From positions 1 to 18,942 of the forward strand of contig JAAEOP010000038.1 in the NCBI GenBank assembly GCA_024223125.1: a DNA stretch of 18,942 nucleotides, given 5' to 3'. The DNA comes from Chloroflexota bacterium. Its GTDB lineage: Bacteria; Chloroflexota; Anaerolineae; Promineifilales; Promineifilaceae. A model generated the notes under the pieces. It worked only from the letters and a program-made list of their open reading frames with translations, ran no database searches and had not been told where the DNA came from. Shown here one piece after another: positions 7,366 to 14,680 of this stretch; positions within the stretch are counted from its first letter, which is position 1, and every line of letters starts with the position of its first letter. The position numbers were made by a program, and so were the translations under genes.

Positions 7366-8595
7366 CTAACTGTCTTCCCCAGCATCAGACCCAGGAAGCG
7401 GTGTTGGTGTAATATCAATTCCAATTAAAAATTGTGGTCTACCATTATCAACGGTGTACCCAAAATTCGGTGGCAACTCAATATTGAATCGGTCTGTGAG
7501 GAAATCCAGGTCTACATTTTCCACAGCGTAAAGCTGGCCGTCATTAATGCCGCGCAGAGCAAAATCTATATCGGCGCCGACTTGAATGGCGTAACGCAGC
7601 AATAATTGTTGTTGCGGTTGCAGAGCCACCGTTACGACATCAGGCGGCCGTGGTGTGGCTGTGGGGCCGGCTGCAATAACCGTAACCGCTGGTGTTGGTT
7701 CTCCCTCCGGCAAAGCAGTTGGCGTAGCTGTGGCAATGAGAGCTGCGGCCGGTTTTGGCAGAAAGTATTGTCCTACTTGAATCACTTTTGCATTCTGAAT
7801 AATCATGCCAATTATGAATTCTCGAGGAACTTCTCTGGGAGCAATATGTGCCAAGTCTCCGGTTGGTAATTCCTCAAGGCGGCCAAAAGGAGAAATGGCG
7901 AAAATAAAGGCATTCTCTATATCAACATTTTCCGGGTCGGCAAAGATTTCCTCGACACTCTCTCTAAATTCCTCTTGGAAAAAGACGGCGTCGTTGGGCA
8001 GCAAGGTTTGAAACTCTTCATCCAGGTCATACATGTAAAAGAGAATCATAATATCCACGTAATCCCCTTCACTAACGCCATAACCAACACTGGCGATACT
8101 ACCATCCAGATCAGAAATATTTACTGATCGAAGGGGAACGGCTTGAGCTACAAATCCCGGGGGAATTAAAGAGGAAGGCCCGTATTGATTATCTCCAATC
8201 AGGGTAATATCGCTTACCAGTTTATCACGGGTCAGGGTTTGCCCCTGGTAAATGTCTGTACGGGCGTATTGACCAATGATTTCGTTTGTATTTGTAATGA
8301 CATTACTATCTACCGTGGTTGGGTCACGTTTATCAATAGCCAGGATGTCTGCGGTCATGATATGACCACGCGGCACGGTTTGTAGAGAAACAACAACATC
8401 TATACTATTTCCTGAAACGGGGGGGGCAGATGTATCTGTTTCACCTTCTATTTCAGTAGGGGGAGCAGCCCCCTCTCCTTCTTCTTCTGCCGGAGCCGTA
8501 GGCTGATTTTGTTGAAGGATAAAAAGGACGCCAACACCGGCGAGAATTAGGATGCCAACTATGAAAATCAAGATAGCGATTGTTCGACGGCTCAT
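7366..8595 (-). CDS. CpaB-like SAF-domain membrane protein (upstream copy)
   Basis: A 409-residue protein with an N-terminal membrane segment (5-27), then an acidic Glu/Pro linker (30-62). A SAF domain lies at about 64-128 (SIDVVVSLQTVPRGHIMTAD, then GQYARTDIYQGQTL). A CpaB-type region (QAVPLRSVNISDLDG, then VSEGDYVDIMILF) follows, with a Thr/Pro-rich stretch and a C-terminal beta-rich part. It has the same architecture as the next gene but little residue identity, so the duplication is old or the pair is functionally split. The ATG at 8593-8595 has an AGGGA ribosome site 8 nt upstream. No secretin, ATPase or pilin gene is in the window, so assignment to a Tad-type pilus is from family knowledge only. 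A candidate promoter lies 115-143 nt upstream. Confidence 0.82.
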   Translation of the reverse strand: MSRRTIAILIFIVGILILAGVGVLFILQQNQPTAPAEEEGEGAAPPTEIEGETDTSAPPVSGNSIDVVVSLQTVPRGHIMTADILAIDKRDPTTVDSNVITNTNEIIGQYARTDIYQGQTLTRDKLVSDITLIGDNQYGPSSLIPPGFVAQAVPLRSVNISDLDGSIASVGYGVSEGDYVDIMILFYMYDLDEEFQTLLPNDAVFFQEEFRESVEEIFADPENVDIENAFIFAISPFGRLEELPTGDLAHIAPREVPREFIIGMIIQNAKVIQVGQYFLPKPAAALIATATPTALPEGEPTPAVTVIAAGPTATPRPPDVVTVALQPQQQLLLRYAIQVGADIDFALRGINDGQLYAVENVDLDFLTDRFNIELPPNFGYTVDNGRPQFLIGIDITPTPLPGSDAGEDS

Positions 8596-8709
8596 ACACT
8601 TATCCCTTTTGTTTTATAGTTGTGAGGCTTGTTTTAGTTTGCATGGAGAATGATTAAAACTTGCTTTCTTAAACATTATGTCGCCAATAATATGTAAACT
8701 ATGGCTGGT

Positions 8710-8738
8710 ATACTATCATATGTAAAGTTGAATAGCAA
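8710..8738 (-). promoter_or_regulatory. Candidate promoter of the tandem cpaB-like genes
   Basis: In the 181-nt gap upstream of the first CpaB-like gene, the minus strand shows TTGCTA (8733-8738) and TAGTAT (8710-8715) with 17-nt spacing, four of six matches each. The gap is AT-rich and otherwise holds no gene. It suggests these two genes can be transcribed separately from the histidine kinase. Confidence 0.4.
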
Positions 8739-8776
8739 GTGTTGGTGGGGTGGGTGGACACTGTAGCAATGGCGAC

Positions 8777-10303
8777 TTAGTTGGTTAGTGAGTTGATGAA
8801 TTGGGGCATGGTTAAGGCTTCGGGGGGATGGGGTTGGTGGGTCGGCAAAATGAAGGTAAAAGTAGCGCCTTGGTTGGGGACGCTCTCAAACCAGATACGG
8901 CCGTTATACGCTTCCACTAATGCCCGTACTACCGACAATCCCATGCCTAGACCGCCGCTGCGTACCTGCTCTTCACGCGACTCCGGCCGGAAAAAATCAT
9001 CAAAAATATGGGTCTGGTCTTCGGAGGCAATGCCAATACCATCATCGGTTACACTGACGACGGCAAATTCTTCTGTTTCCAGACTGGCAGTTATACGCAC
9101 TTCGCCGCCATCACGGCCGTATTTAATCCCATTAGCCAGCAGTTCTTCAATAATCATAGCCACATGAATCGGGTCGGCATCAATCCAGTGTAGGCGGCTG
9201 TCAATATCCATCTTAATGGTCTGGTTTGTTTTAGCGGCCGTCGGCGTCATCTCGCGGTTAATTTGTTGGATAAGCTGCGGCAGATTAGCCGGACCAGATT
9301 TGAACTCCATTTGCCCCCCCTTCACAGAGGCGGCAAAAATAAGACTATTGATCAAATCTACCATGCGGGTGACATTGCGCTGAATGGTTTCCATAAAGAG
9401 GCGTTGTGAACTGGTTAACTCGCCGCCGCTTCCAGTTTGCAGCAGTTCCACATACCCTTTAATGGCCGTTAATGGAGTTCGCAGTTCATGGGAAACAGTT
9501 GTCAGGAAATTGTCCCGCGATAGTTCGGCCTGATATTCAGTGGTGATGTCGCGTAAAATAACGACCGTGCCCTGGGCAGCGCCTTCTTGATCGTAAATGA
9601 TGTTCATCTGGCTGGCGATGGTACGGCCGTTAACCTCAAAGTGGCGCGATTTTCTTTCCTGGCTAGATTCTTCCAAAATGGGGAAATGGGCTAACATATC
9701 TGTTAACGGCCGTCCAATCAGCCCGTTTTCCGCTACCCCCAACATGACCGTCGTCGCCTGGTTAGTGGAATAAATCAAGCCGCTGGGGCCACAAATAATG
9801 ACCCCGTCTGTCAAACATTCCAGAATGGGCTGCTCTGACACGACCATTTCGGCCGTAATGTGCCCTTCTGTGGCGACTGGTTTTAAGCTTTTAGACATTG
9901 GCGTGGCGGCAAAAATAGGGAAGCTGCTGCGCTGGCGCAAATCGGCCAAAGCAGCAAAGGGAAGGGACATAATAAACCCCCAGGACAACATGATTTGTAC
10001 TTCCGAAACGGACAACAGTTCAGCCGCAATTCCCAATAACAGGATGACGAAGCTCCCCCGCCAGTTTAGTTCCAATCCCCATAACAAGCAGCCCCAGGAC
10101 ACTGCTTGCAAACCTACAAATGGCCAGCTGCCGAGGGGGTACACCGTCGCCAGGAAACTGACGCCAACGCCTACCACTTGCCAACCCATAAGCAGGTAAA
10201 GCGAATGGGCAAAACGGCTTCGTTCTCTTCCCTGACGCCACAGCCATACGGCCGTTGCCAGCAAAAATAATAAGGTGATGATATAAAACTGCAATAAATC
10301 CAT
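8777..10303 (-). CDS. Membrane PAS-domain sensor histidine kinase
   Basis: A 508-residue kinase. Residues 1-120 hold about five hydrophobic segments with no large extracytoplasmic loop. A PAS domain follows at about 155-255 (ECLTDGVIICGPSGLIYSTN). The HisKA helix has the phospho-acceptor H272 (TTVSHELRTPLTAIKGY). The HATPase domain has its N box at N391 (EELLANGIKYG), G1 box D421-G-I-G424 and G2 box GGLGMGLS at 450-457. All catalytic boxes are intact. The input is probably a membrane state plus a PAS ligand, unknown here. No response regulator is encoded nearby, so it is an orphan kinase. Its ATG follows the stop codon of the FtsB-like gene with no gap and has no clear ribosome site, which implies translational coupling. 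It contains five ACGGCCGT elements. Confidence 0.95.
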   Translation of the reverse strand: MDLLQFYIITLLFLLATAVWLWRQGRERSRFAHSLYLLMGWQVVGVGVSFLATVYPLGSWPFVGLQAVSWGCLLWGLELNWRGSFVILLLGIAAELLSVSEVQIMLSWGFIMSLPFAALADLRQRSSFPIFAATPMSKSLKPVATEGHITAEMVVSEQPILECLTDGVIICGPSGLIYSTNQATTVMLGVAENGLIGRPLTDMLAHFPILEESSQERKSRHFEVNGRTIASQMNIIYDQEGAAQGTVVILRDITTEYQAELSRDNFLTTVSHELRTPLTAIKGYVELLQTGSGGELTSSQRLFMETIQRNVTRMVDLINSLIFAASVKGGQMEFKSGPANLPQLIQQINREMTPTAAKTNQTIKMDIDSRLHWIDADPIHVAMIIEELLANGIKYGRDGGEVRITASLETEEFAVVSVTDDGIGIASEDQTHIFDDFFRPESREEQVRSGGLGMGLSVVRALVEAYNGRIWFESVPNQGATFTFILPTHQPHPPEALTMPQFINSLTN

Positions 10304-10720
10304 TTAACGAGTTGGTTGGGGGGCGTCAGTTAAAAGTTGCCACCATGCTTGCCACTGCCGTGCTTCTGCAACCGGGTCTGGCGTCGGTGGCGGCAGAGCG
10401 GTAGGGGCAGGCGTTACTTCAATCATCAAAGGTACAATTCGCTTTTCACCGGGTAGTAAATAGCCGCCCTCATTACGAGCATACGCGGCTATATAATCAT
10501 CGCTTTGCACATATTCCAATGTGGCTTGTAGTTCAACCTGTCGTGTTACTTCCAGATCGATCTCTGTTTGCAATGAAGATTCACCTACACCTACCAACCG
10601 GCCAGCCTGTGCCCGTTTATTCAAGTCTAGGGCTACAAATAAAGCCACGATAATGGCAGCCAGTACGAGTATTTGGGGTAATGTTAACAACGGCCGTTGA
10701 CGGAATAATTTATCTCGCAT
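10304..10720 (-). CDS. FtsB/DivIC-like septum formation initiator protein
   Basis: A 138-residue protein with one membrane segment (14-33) after a basic N-terminus, then a predicted coiled coil (about 45-75, ESSLQTEIDLEVTRQVELQA). It contains the characteristic YAARNEGGYLLPGEK-like tail (AYARNEGGYLLPGEKRIVPL, 79-98), seen in FtsB/DivIC proteins as YAR-x-x-GYxxPGE. Those proteins link early and late cell-division components at the septum. A Pro/Thr-rich C-terminal extension (102-116) ends in a Trp-rich stretch and is unusual for the family. It starts the operon that continues directly into the histidine kinase. The ribosome site is weak. Placement in the FtsB/DivIC group is moderately sure; its role in division here is inferred. 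Confidence 0.72.
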   Translation of the reverse strand: MRDKLFRQRPLLTLPQILVLAAIIVALFVALDLNKRAQAGRLVGVGESSLQTEIDLEVTRQVELQATLEYVQSDDYIAAYARNEGGYLLPGEKRIVPLMIEVTPAPTALPPPTPDPVAEARQWQAWWQLLTDAPQPTR

Positions 10721-10754
10721 AGTTTCACCATCTTAGCTAACAAGAGTGTAAGTT

Positions 10755-10790
10755 GCAAGTATGCAAGTGACAAGTTTGCAAGTGGCAAGT
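10755..10790. repeat. Cluster of GCAAGT short repeats (STRR-like)
   Basis: GCAAGT occurs at 10755, 10763, 10778 and 10785, with ACAAGT at 10770, giving alternating spacing of 8 and 7 bp. It lies in the 128-nt divergent region between the FtsB-like and PfkB genes. An inverted pair of the same motif (ACTTGC at 13434 and 13442) lies just after parB. This resembles the short tandemly repeated sequences of cyanobacteria; function unknown. Confidence 0.75.
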
Positions 10791-10812
10791 GGTTGGGTTA
10801 TTTGGGTTCTAT

Positions 10813-10840
10813 TTGGCCTGGGCTGACAAACTGTTAGAAT
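10813..10840 (+). promoter_or_regulatory. Candidate promoter for a leaderless pfkB-parA-parB transcript
   Basis: TTGGCC (10813-10818) and TAGAAT (10835-10840) are 16 nt apart. Transcription would begin about 7 nt later, at or within two bases of the ATG at 10849. No ribosome site precedes that ATG, which fits leaderless translation. The -35 is weak. Confidence 0.45.
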
Positions 10841-10848
10841 TCTGCTTG

Positions 10849-11667
10849 ATGACAGCTATTGATTATTTGTTGATTGGTCATATTACTCGTGATGTAATGT
10901 CAGACGGGTACATGCCTGGTGGTACAGTCACCTATTCTGGTCGTGTCGCTGCTGCTTTGGGCTGCCACACGGCCGTTCTCACCAGCGCGGCCGCCAATGA
11001 AGAAGGACTCGCTATTTTGGACGGTTTGGAATGGGTCAATATTCCGGCCGCTCATACCACTACTTTTGAAAATGTTTATACGGCCGACGGCCGTATCCAA
11101 ACCATCCACACCATTGCCGAACCGCTAACTGTCAACCATTTGCCTGACGATTGGCAGCATCCGGGGATTGTCCATCTGGCGCCCATTATTAATGAAGTGG
11201 ATGTGAACTTTGTATATCAACTCCCTGATGCACTCATTGGTCTGACACCGCAAGGTTGGCTACGCGATTGGGGGGATGACGGCCGTATCACCCCCGGTAA
11301 ATGGAAGGCGGCCGCCGACATCCTGCCCCTGGCTGATGTCGTCATCCTCAGCCCCGAAGACCTGCCCAATACGGCCACATTGTGGCAATATTGGGAACTA
11401 TGTAAACTGCTGATTTTGACGGCCGGACCACACGGATGCATCGTTATTCAAGGTGAGGGCGCCACCCGCGTTCCCGGTATTCCTGTAGAAGAAGTAGACC
11501 CTACCGGCGCGGGTGATATTTTTGCTACTGCCTATCTGATCCGTTACCATCAAACTGGCGACCCGCTGGATGCCGCCCATTTTGCTAATGCTGTCGCCGC
11601 TCATTCCGTCGGCACAGTAGGCATTGATATTGAAGGTATCCAATCTCTGGTCAAAAATTATGAGTAA
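10849..11667 (+). CDS. PfkB-family sugar (or nucleoside) kinase
   Basis: A 272-residue kinase of the ribokinase fold, slightly shorter than typical PfkB proteins. The N-terminal substrate-side glycines are at 24-25 (MPGGTVTYSGRVAAALG). The phosphate-binding signature D217-P-T-G-A-G-D223 near the C-terminus has D223 as the likely catalytic base, and LTAGPHGCIVI precedes it. It would phosphorylate a small sugar or polyol with ATP; the substrate cannot be told from sequence. Start choice: a longer reading from 10789 exists, but ATG 10849 opens directly into the family N-terminus (DYLLIGHITRD). Its last 8 nt overlap the start of parA, so the two are translationally coupled, an unusual partner for chromosome partition genes. 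It contains three ACGGCCGT elements. Confidence 0.88.
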   Translation: MTAIDYLLIGHITRDVMSDGYMPGGTVTYSGRVAAALGCHTAVLTSAAANEEGLAILDGLEWVNIPAAHTTTFENVYTADGRIQTIHTIAEPLTVNHLPDDWQHPGIVHLAPIINEVDVNFVYQLPDALIGLTPQGWLRDWGDDGRITPGKWKAAADILPLADVVILSPEDLPNTATLWQYWELCKLLILTAGPHGCIVIQGEGATRVPGIPVEEVDPTGAGDIFATAYLIRYHQTGDPLDAAHFANAVAAHSVGTVGIDIEGIQSLVKNYE

Positions 11668-12457
11668 AATTTATGCAATTGCCAACCAAAAAGGGGGCGT
11701 TGGCAAAACAACCAGCGTCATCAATCTGAGCGCGTACCTGGCCAGCAACGGCCGTCGTGTCCTCATGGTAGATATGGATCCTCAAGCCAACGCCACTTCC
11801 GGTATGGGTTACGATAAGTACACGCTAGACGCTTCTACTTACGACTTATTATTAGAAGAAGCCCCGCTAGATGAAGTGCGATTGCATCAGGCAGAGTATA
11901 AATTGGATGTTTTGCCTTCCCACCCGTCCCTCTCTGGGGCAGAGGTGGAATTGGTCAATGCCATCGGCCGTGAATATCGTTTGCGGAATATGCTGGAACA
12001 GGTGGACGGCCGTTACGATTACATCCTCATAGATTGTCCGCCCAGCTTGGGATTGCTCACTGTTAACGCCCTCACGGCCGCTAAAGACGGCATTCTCATT
12101 CCCGTACAATGTGAATATCTGGCTCTGGAAGGGTTGACCCAACTCACCCAAACCATCGAATTGGTGCAAAGATATCTCAATCCCAATCTGCACATTCGTG
12201 GCCTCATCATGACGATGTATGACAGCCGTACCAACCTCAGCCGCCAGGTGGTGGAAGAAGTGCGGCGTTATTTTCCTGGTCAGGTGTTCCGCAGTATCAT
12301 CCCCCGCAATGTACGTTTGAGCGAAGCCCCCAGTTACGGCCAGCCCATCAACTTCTATGCGCCCACCTCTCCTGGCGCGCTGGCTTACAAAGTGCTGGCA
12401 GCCGAATTGTTGCAGGGAGATGTGCCGGAAACGGCCGTGTCAGGAGTAGCCATATGA
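11660..12457 (+). CDS. parA: Chromosome partitioning ATPase ParA (Soj)
   Basis: A 265-residue deviant-Walker ATPase without an N-terminal DNA-binding extension, as in chromosomal Soj. Walker A is K11-G-G-V-G-K-T-T, Walker A' is D38-M-D-P-Q-A-N and Walker B is ILIDCPPS (D125). In its ATP form it coats DNA and is stimulated by ParB, moving origin regions apart. Start choice: ATG 11660, because upstream extension only adds residues overlapping the PfkB gene and the family begins with M-x-K-I-x-A-I-A-N-Q-K. It overlaps PfkB by 8 nt and ParB by 4 nt (ATGA), so the three genes form one tightly coupled unit. It contains three ACGGCCGT elements, one of them 16 nt before the parB start. Confidence 0.96.
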   Translation: MSKIYAIANQKGGVGKTTSVINLSAYLASNGRRVLMVDMDPQANATSGMGYDKYTLDASTYDLLLEEAPLDEVRLHQAEYKLDVLPSHPSLSGAEVELVNAIGREYRLRNMLEQVDGRYDYILIDCPPSLGLLTVNALTAAKDGILIPVQCEYLALEGLTQLTQTIELVQRYLNPNLHIRGLIMTMYDSRTNLSRQVVEEVRRYFPGQVFRSIIPRNVRLSEAPSYGQPINFYAPTSPGALAYKVLAAELLQGDVPETAVSGVAI

Positions 12458-13404
12458 GTAAAAAACGTGGACTCGGCCGTGGCCTGAATGCCCTCATCCC
12501 TACCGTTACCAGTGACGAGAGCGGAGGCGTACAATCGATCCCCATCACAGCCATCATCCCCAACCCCCACCAGCCGCGCACCCACATGGATGAGGAAAAG
12601 TTGACCGAGTTAGCCAGTTCCATCAATGAACATGGCCTCATTCAACCCCTCATCGTTACCCAACAGGGCAATCAATTCATCCTCATTGCTGGCGAACGTC
12701 GTTGGCGGGCTTCACAAAAAGCGGGGCTGGAGAGCGTGCCCGTCATTGTCAAAGAAGCTACGCCCCAGGAAATGTTGGAACTGGCCCTCATCGAAAACAT
12801 CCAGCGGGCAGACCTGAACCCTTTAGAAGAAGCGTATGCTTACCAGCAGTTGATGGATGAGTTTGACCTGACACAAGAAGATGTTGCCAAACGAGTGGGG
12901 AAGGGACGATCTACCGTTGCCAACCTGGTGCGTTTGCTTAACTTGCCTGCTAACATTCAACAAGCGGTGTCAGATGGGGAGATTAGTGGGGCGCACGGTC
13001 GTGCTCTTCTACCTCTGCCCACCTCCAAAGCCCAAACTGCAGCCATGAACCTGATTATTGAACTTGGCCTCAATGTTCGTCAAACAGAAAGCCTGGTTAA
13101 AAACCTGAGCCTCTTGCCTACCCCAGAAGCCCAAATCGCGGCTATGAACCAGATTGTCAAACTTGGACTCAATGATCGACAGACTGAAACCCTGGTCAAA
13201 AACTTGCTGGCTGACGAAAAACCGAAACCGAAACCCCGCCCCACACTGCCCCCTGAATTGGCCGACTTACAAAAGCAGTTCCGCACCTCCCTCGGCGCCA
13301 AAGTCAACATCGAAAAAAGCGGCAAAGGCGGCCGTGTTGTCATCCATTACTACAACGACGACGATCTCCAAGCCATCTATGATGCCATCATCCAGGAGGA
13401 TTGA
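12454..13404 (+). CDS. parB: Chromosome partitioning protein ParB with internal duplication
   Basis: A 316-residue ParB/Spo0J. The N-terminus is SKKRGLGRGLNALIP, the ParA-stimulating type. The CTP-binding clamp motifs are G80-E-R-R and E114-N-I-Q-R, the helix-turn-helix is about 139-165 (LTQEDVAKRVGKGRSTVANL), and the C-terminal dimerization region runs about 265-316. ParB binds parS sites, loads as a CTP-gated clamp and drives ParA. Residues 188-220 and 221-253 are two tandem copies of a 33-residue module (LPTxxAQ, then LGLNxRQTExLVKNL) that occurs once in ordinary ParB, so this protein has a duplicated helix bundle after the HTH. The AGGAG at 12442 supports the ATG. No parS-like site was found in the window. 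Confidence 0.96.
   Translation: MSKKRGLGRGLNALIPTVTSDESGGVQSIPITAIIPNPHQPRTHMDEEKLTELASSINEHGLIQPLIVTQQGNQFILIAGERRWRASQKAGLESVPVIVKEATPQEMLELALIENIQRADLNPLEEAYAYQQLMDEFDLTQEDVAKRVGKGRSTVANLVRLLNLPANIQQAVSDGEISGAHGRALLPLPTSKAQTAAMNLIIELGLNVRQTESLVKNLSLLPTPEAQIAAMNQIVKLGLNDRQTETLVKNLLADEKPKPKPRPTLPPELADLQKQFRTSLGAKVNIEKSGKGGRVVIHYYNDDDLQAIYDAIIQED
13015..13212 (+). repeat. Two-copy 99-bp tandem repeat inside parB
   Basis: Copy 1 is 13015-13113 and copy 2 is 13114-13212, with exact codon-phased period 99 bp. By hand count about 72 of 99 bases and 23 of 33 residues are identical. The repeat unit is the post-HTH segment ending in RQTExLVKNL. The divergence shows it is not an assembly stutter. 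Confidence 0.92.
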
Positions 13405-13447
13405 TGAGGGAGTAAGGTGATGAGGGTGTTATCACTTGCACACTTGC
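13403..13447. repeat. Repeat-built spacer after parB (GATGAGGG and ACTTGC copies)
   Basis: GATGAGGG is repeated at 13403 and 13419. ACTTGC occurs at 13434 and 13442, in the opposite orientation to the GCAAGT cluster at 10755. The two ACTTGC clusters therefore bracket the PfkB-ParA-ParB unit as inverted copies. No terminator is seen here. Confidence 0.65.
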
Positions 13448-13460
13448 AAACTCAAAAATT

Positions 13461-14654
13461 ATGAACAACAAACAACTCATTCAAGAAAAACTGGCGCAAG
13501 CCACCAAAATCCTAAACGAATTTGATGTAGATGTGTGGATGACATTTGTACGCGAAACGACGCTTTCGCCAGACCCGAATCTGGAATTAATTGCGGGTGT
13601 AGATGTGACCTGGCAATCTGCATTTTTGGTATGCCGTAACGGCCAACATGTTGCCATCGTCGGCCGTTTTGATACCGAAAATGTGGCTGGCTTAGATGCC
13701 TACAGTCAGGTCATTGGCTATGATCAGGGTATTGGGAAACATTTACGGTTAGCGTTAGACAGTATCGCTCCCCAAACCATTGCCATCAACTATTCTGCCA
13801 ATGATGTGGCCGCCGATGGGTTAAGTCATGGCTTGTATCTGGCTTTGCTAAACCATCTGCAAGAAACGCCTTATGCCGGCCGACTTATTTCGGCCGAAAA
13901 ACTGATAGCGGCTTTACGCGGCCGTAAAAGCCAGGCAGAAACTGAACGAGTACGCACGGCCGTATCCACCACCCTACAACTTTTTGACGATGTAGAACAA
14001 TTCGCCAAGCCGGGACTGAGCCAACGCCAGATTGCCGACTTTGTACACAAACGAGTAGACGAGATGGGTCTGGATTATGCTTGGCCCAAACCGTTTAACC
14101 CTATTGTTACCTGTGGTCCTGATTCGGCCGTTGGCCATGCTGCGCCCGGCGATGTGGTATTGCAAAAAGGACATTTGCTGCATATGGATTTGGGCATTCG
14201 CCAAAACGATTACTGTTCTGATTTGCAGCGTATGTGGTATGTGTTGGATGATGGTGAAACGGTCGCGCCGCCAGATGTACAGTACGCTTTTGATGTCATC
14301 TATGGAGCCATCAGAGCGGGAGAATCAGCCCTTAAACCAGGCGTCCCCGGTTGGCAGGTAGATGAAGCCGCCCGCGACTTTATCGTGGACAACGGCTTCC
14401 CAGAATATATGCACGCTTTCGGTCATCTACTCGGCCGTGTAGCTCATGATGGGGCCACGGTGTTGGGGCCGCGTTGGGAACGGTACGCCGGTATCTGCGA
14501 ACTGCCAGTAGAAGTGGGTAACATCTTCACGCTGGAACTGCACGTTGTCGTCCCCAACCGGGGTATTATGAGCTTGGAAGAAGATGTGCTGGTAACAGAA
14601 AATGGGGTCGAGTATTTAAGCCAACCACAGACAAAATTACGGTACATTAAGTAA
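13461..14654 (+). CDS. M24-family Xaa-Pro peptidase-like metallopeptidase
   Basis: A 397-residue protein with an N-terminal creatinase-like domain (about 10-155) and a C-terminal pita-bread domain (160-385). The five metal ligands are visible: D243 (HMDLG), D254 (CSDLQR), H322 (HAFGHLLGR), E359 (FTLELHV) and E373 or E374 (SLEEDV). H329 lies seven residues after H322, as the catalytic histidine does in methionine aminopeptidase. Family members release N-terminal residues before proline or cleave Xaa-Pro dipeptides in the cytoplasm. The substrate is not determined; E359 is followed by L-H rather than the usual P-G of prolidases, so specificity may differ. ATG 13461 lacks a clear ribosome site. 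It starts 56 nt after parB and may be read from the same transcript. Confidence 0.9.
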   Translation: MNNKQLIQEKLAQATKILNEFDVDVWMTFVRETTLSPDPNLELIAGVDVTWQSAFLVCRNGQHVAIVGRFDTENVAGLDAYSQVIGYDQGIGKHLRLALDSIAPQTIAINYSANDVAADGLSHGLYLALLNHLQETPYAGRLISAEKLIAALRGRKSQAETERVRTAVSTTLQLFDDVEQFAKPGLSQRQIADFVHKRVDEMGLDYAWPKPFNPIVTCGPDSAVGHAAPGDVVLQKGHLLHMDLGIRQNDYCSDLQRMWYVLDDGETVAPPDVQYAFDVIYGAIRAGESALKPGVPGWQVDEAARDFIVDNGFPEYMHAFGHLLGRVAHDGATVLGPRWERYAGICELPVEVGNIFTLELHVVVPNRGIMSLEEDVLVTENGVEYLSQPQTKLRYIK

Positions 14655-14680
14655 TTGTTTGTTGGAAAATATTTAGTGTA

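Noticed and set aside
7099..7428. A 109-residue plus-strand frame inside the CpaB-like genes
   Set aside because: It is antisense to the Thr/Pro-rich linker region, which yields a low-complexity Gly/Val stretch; no motif supports it.
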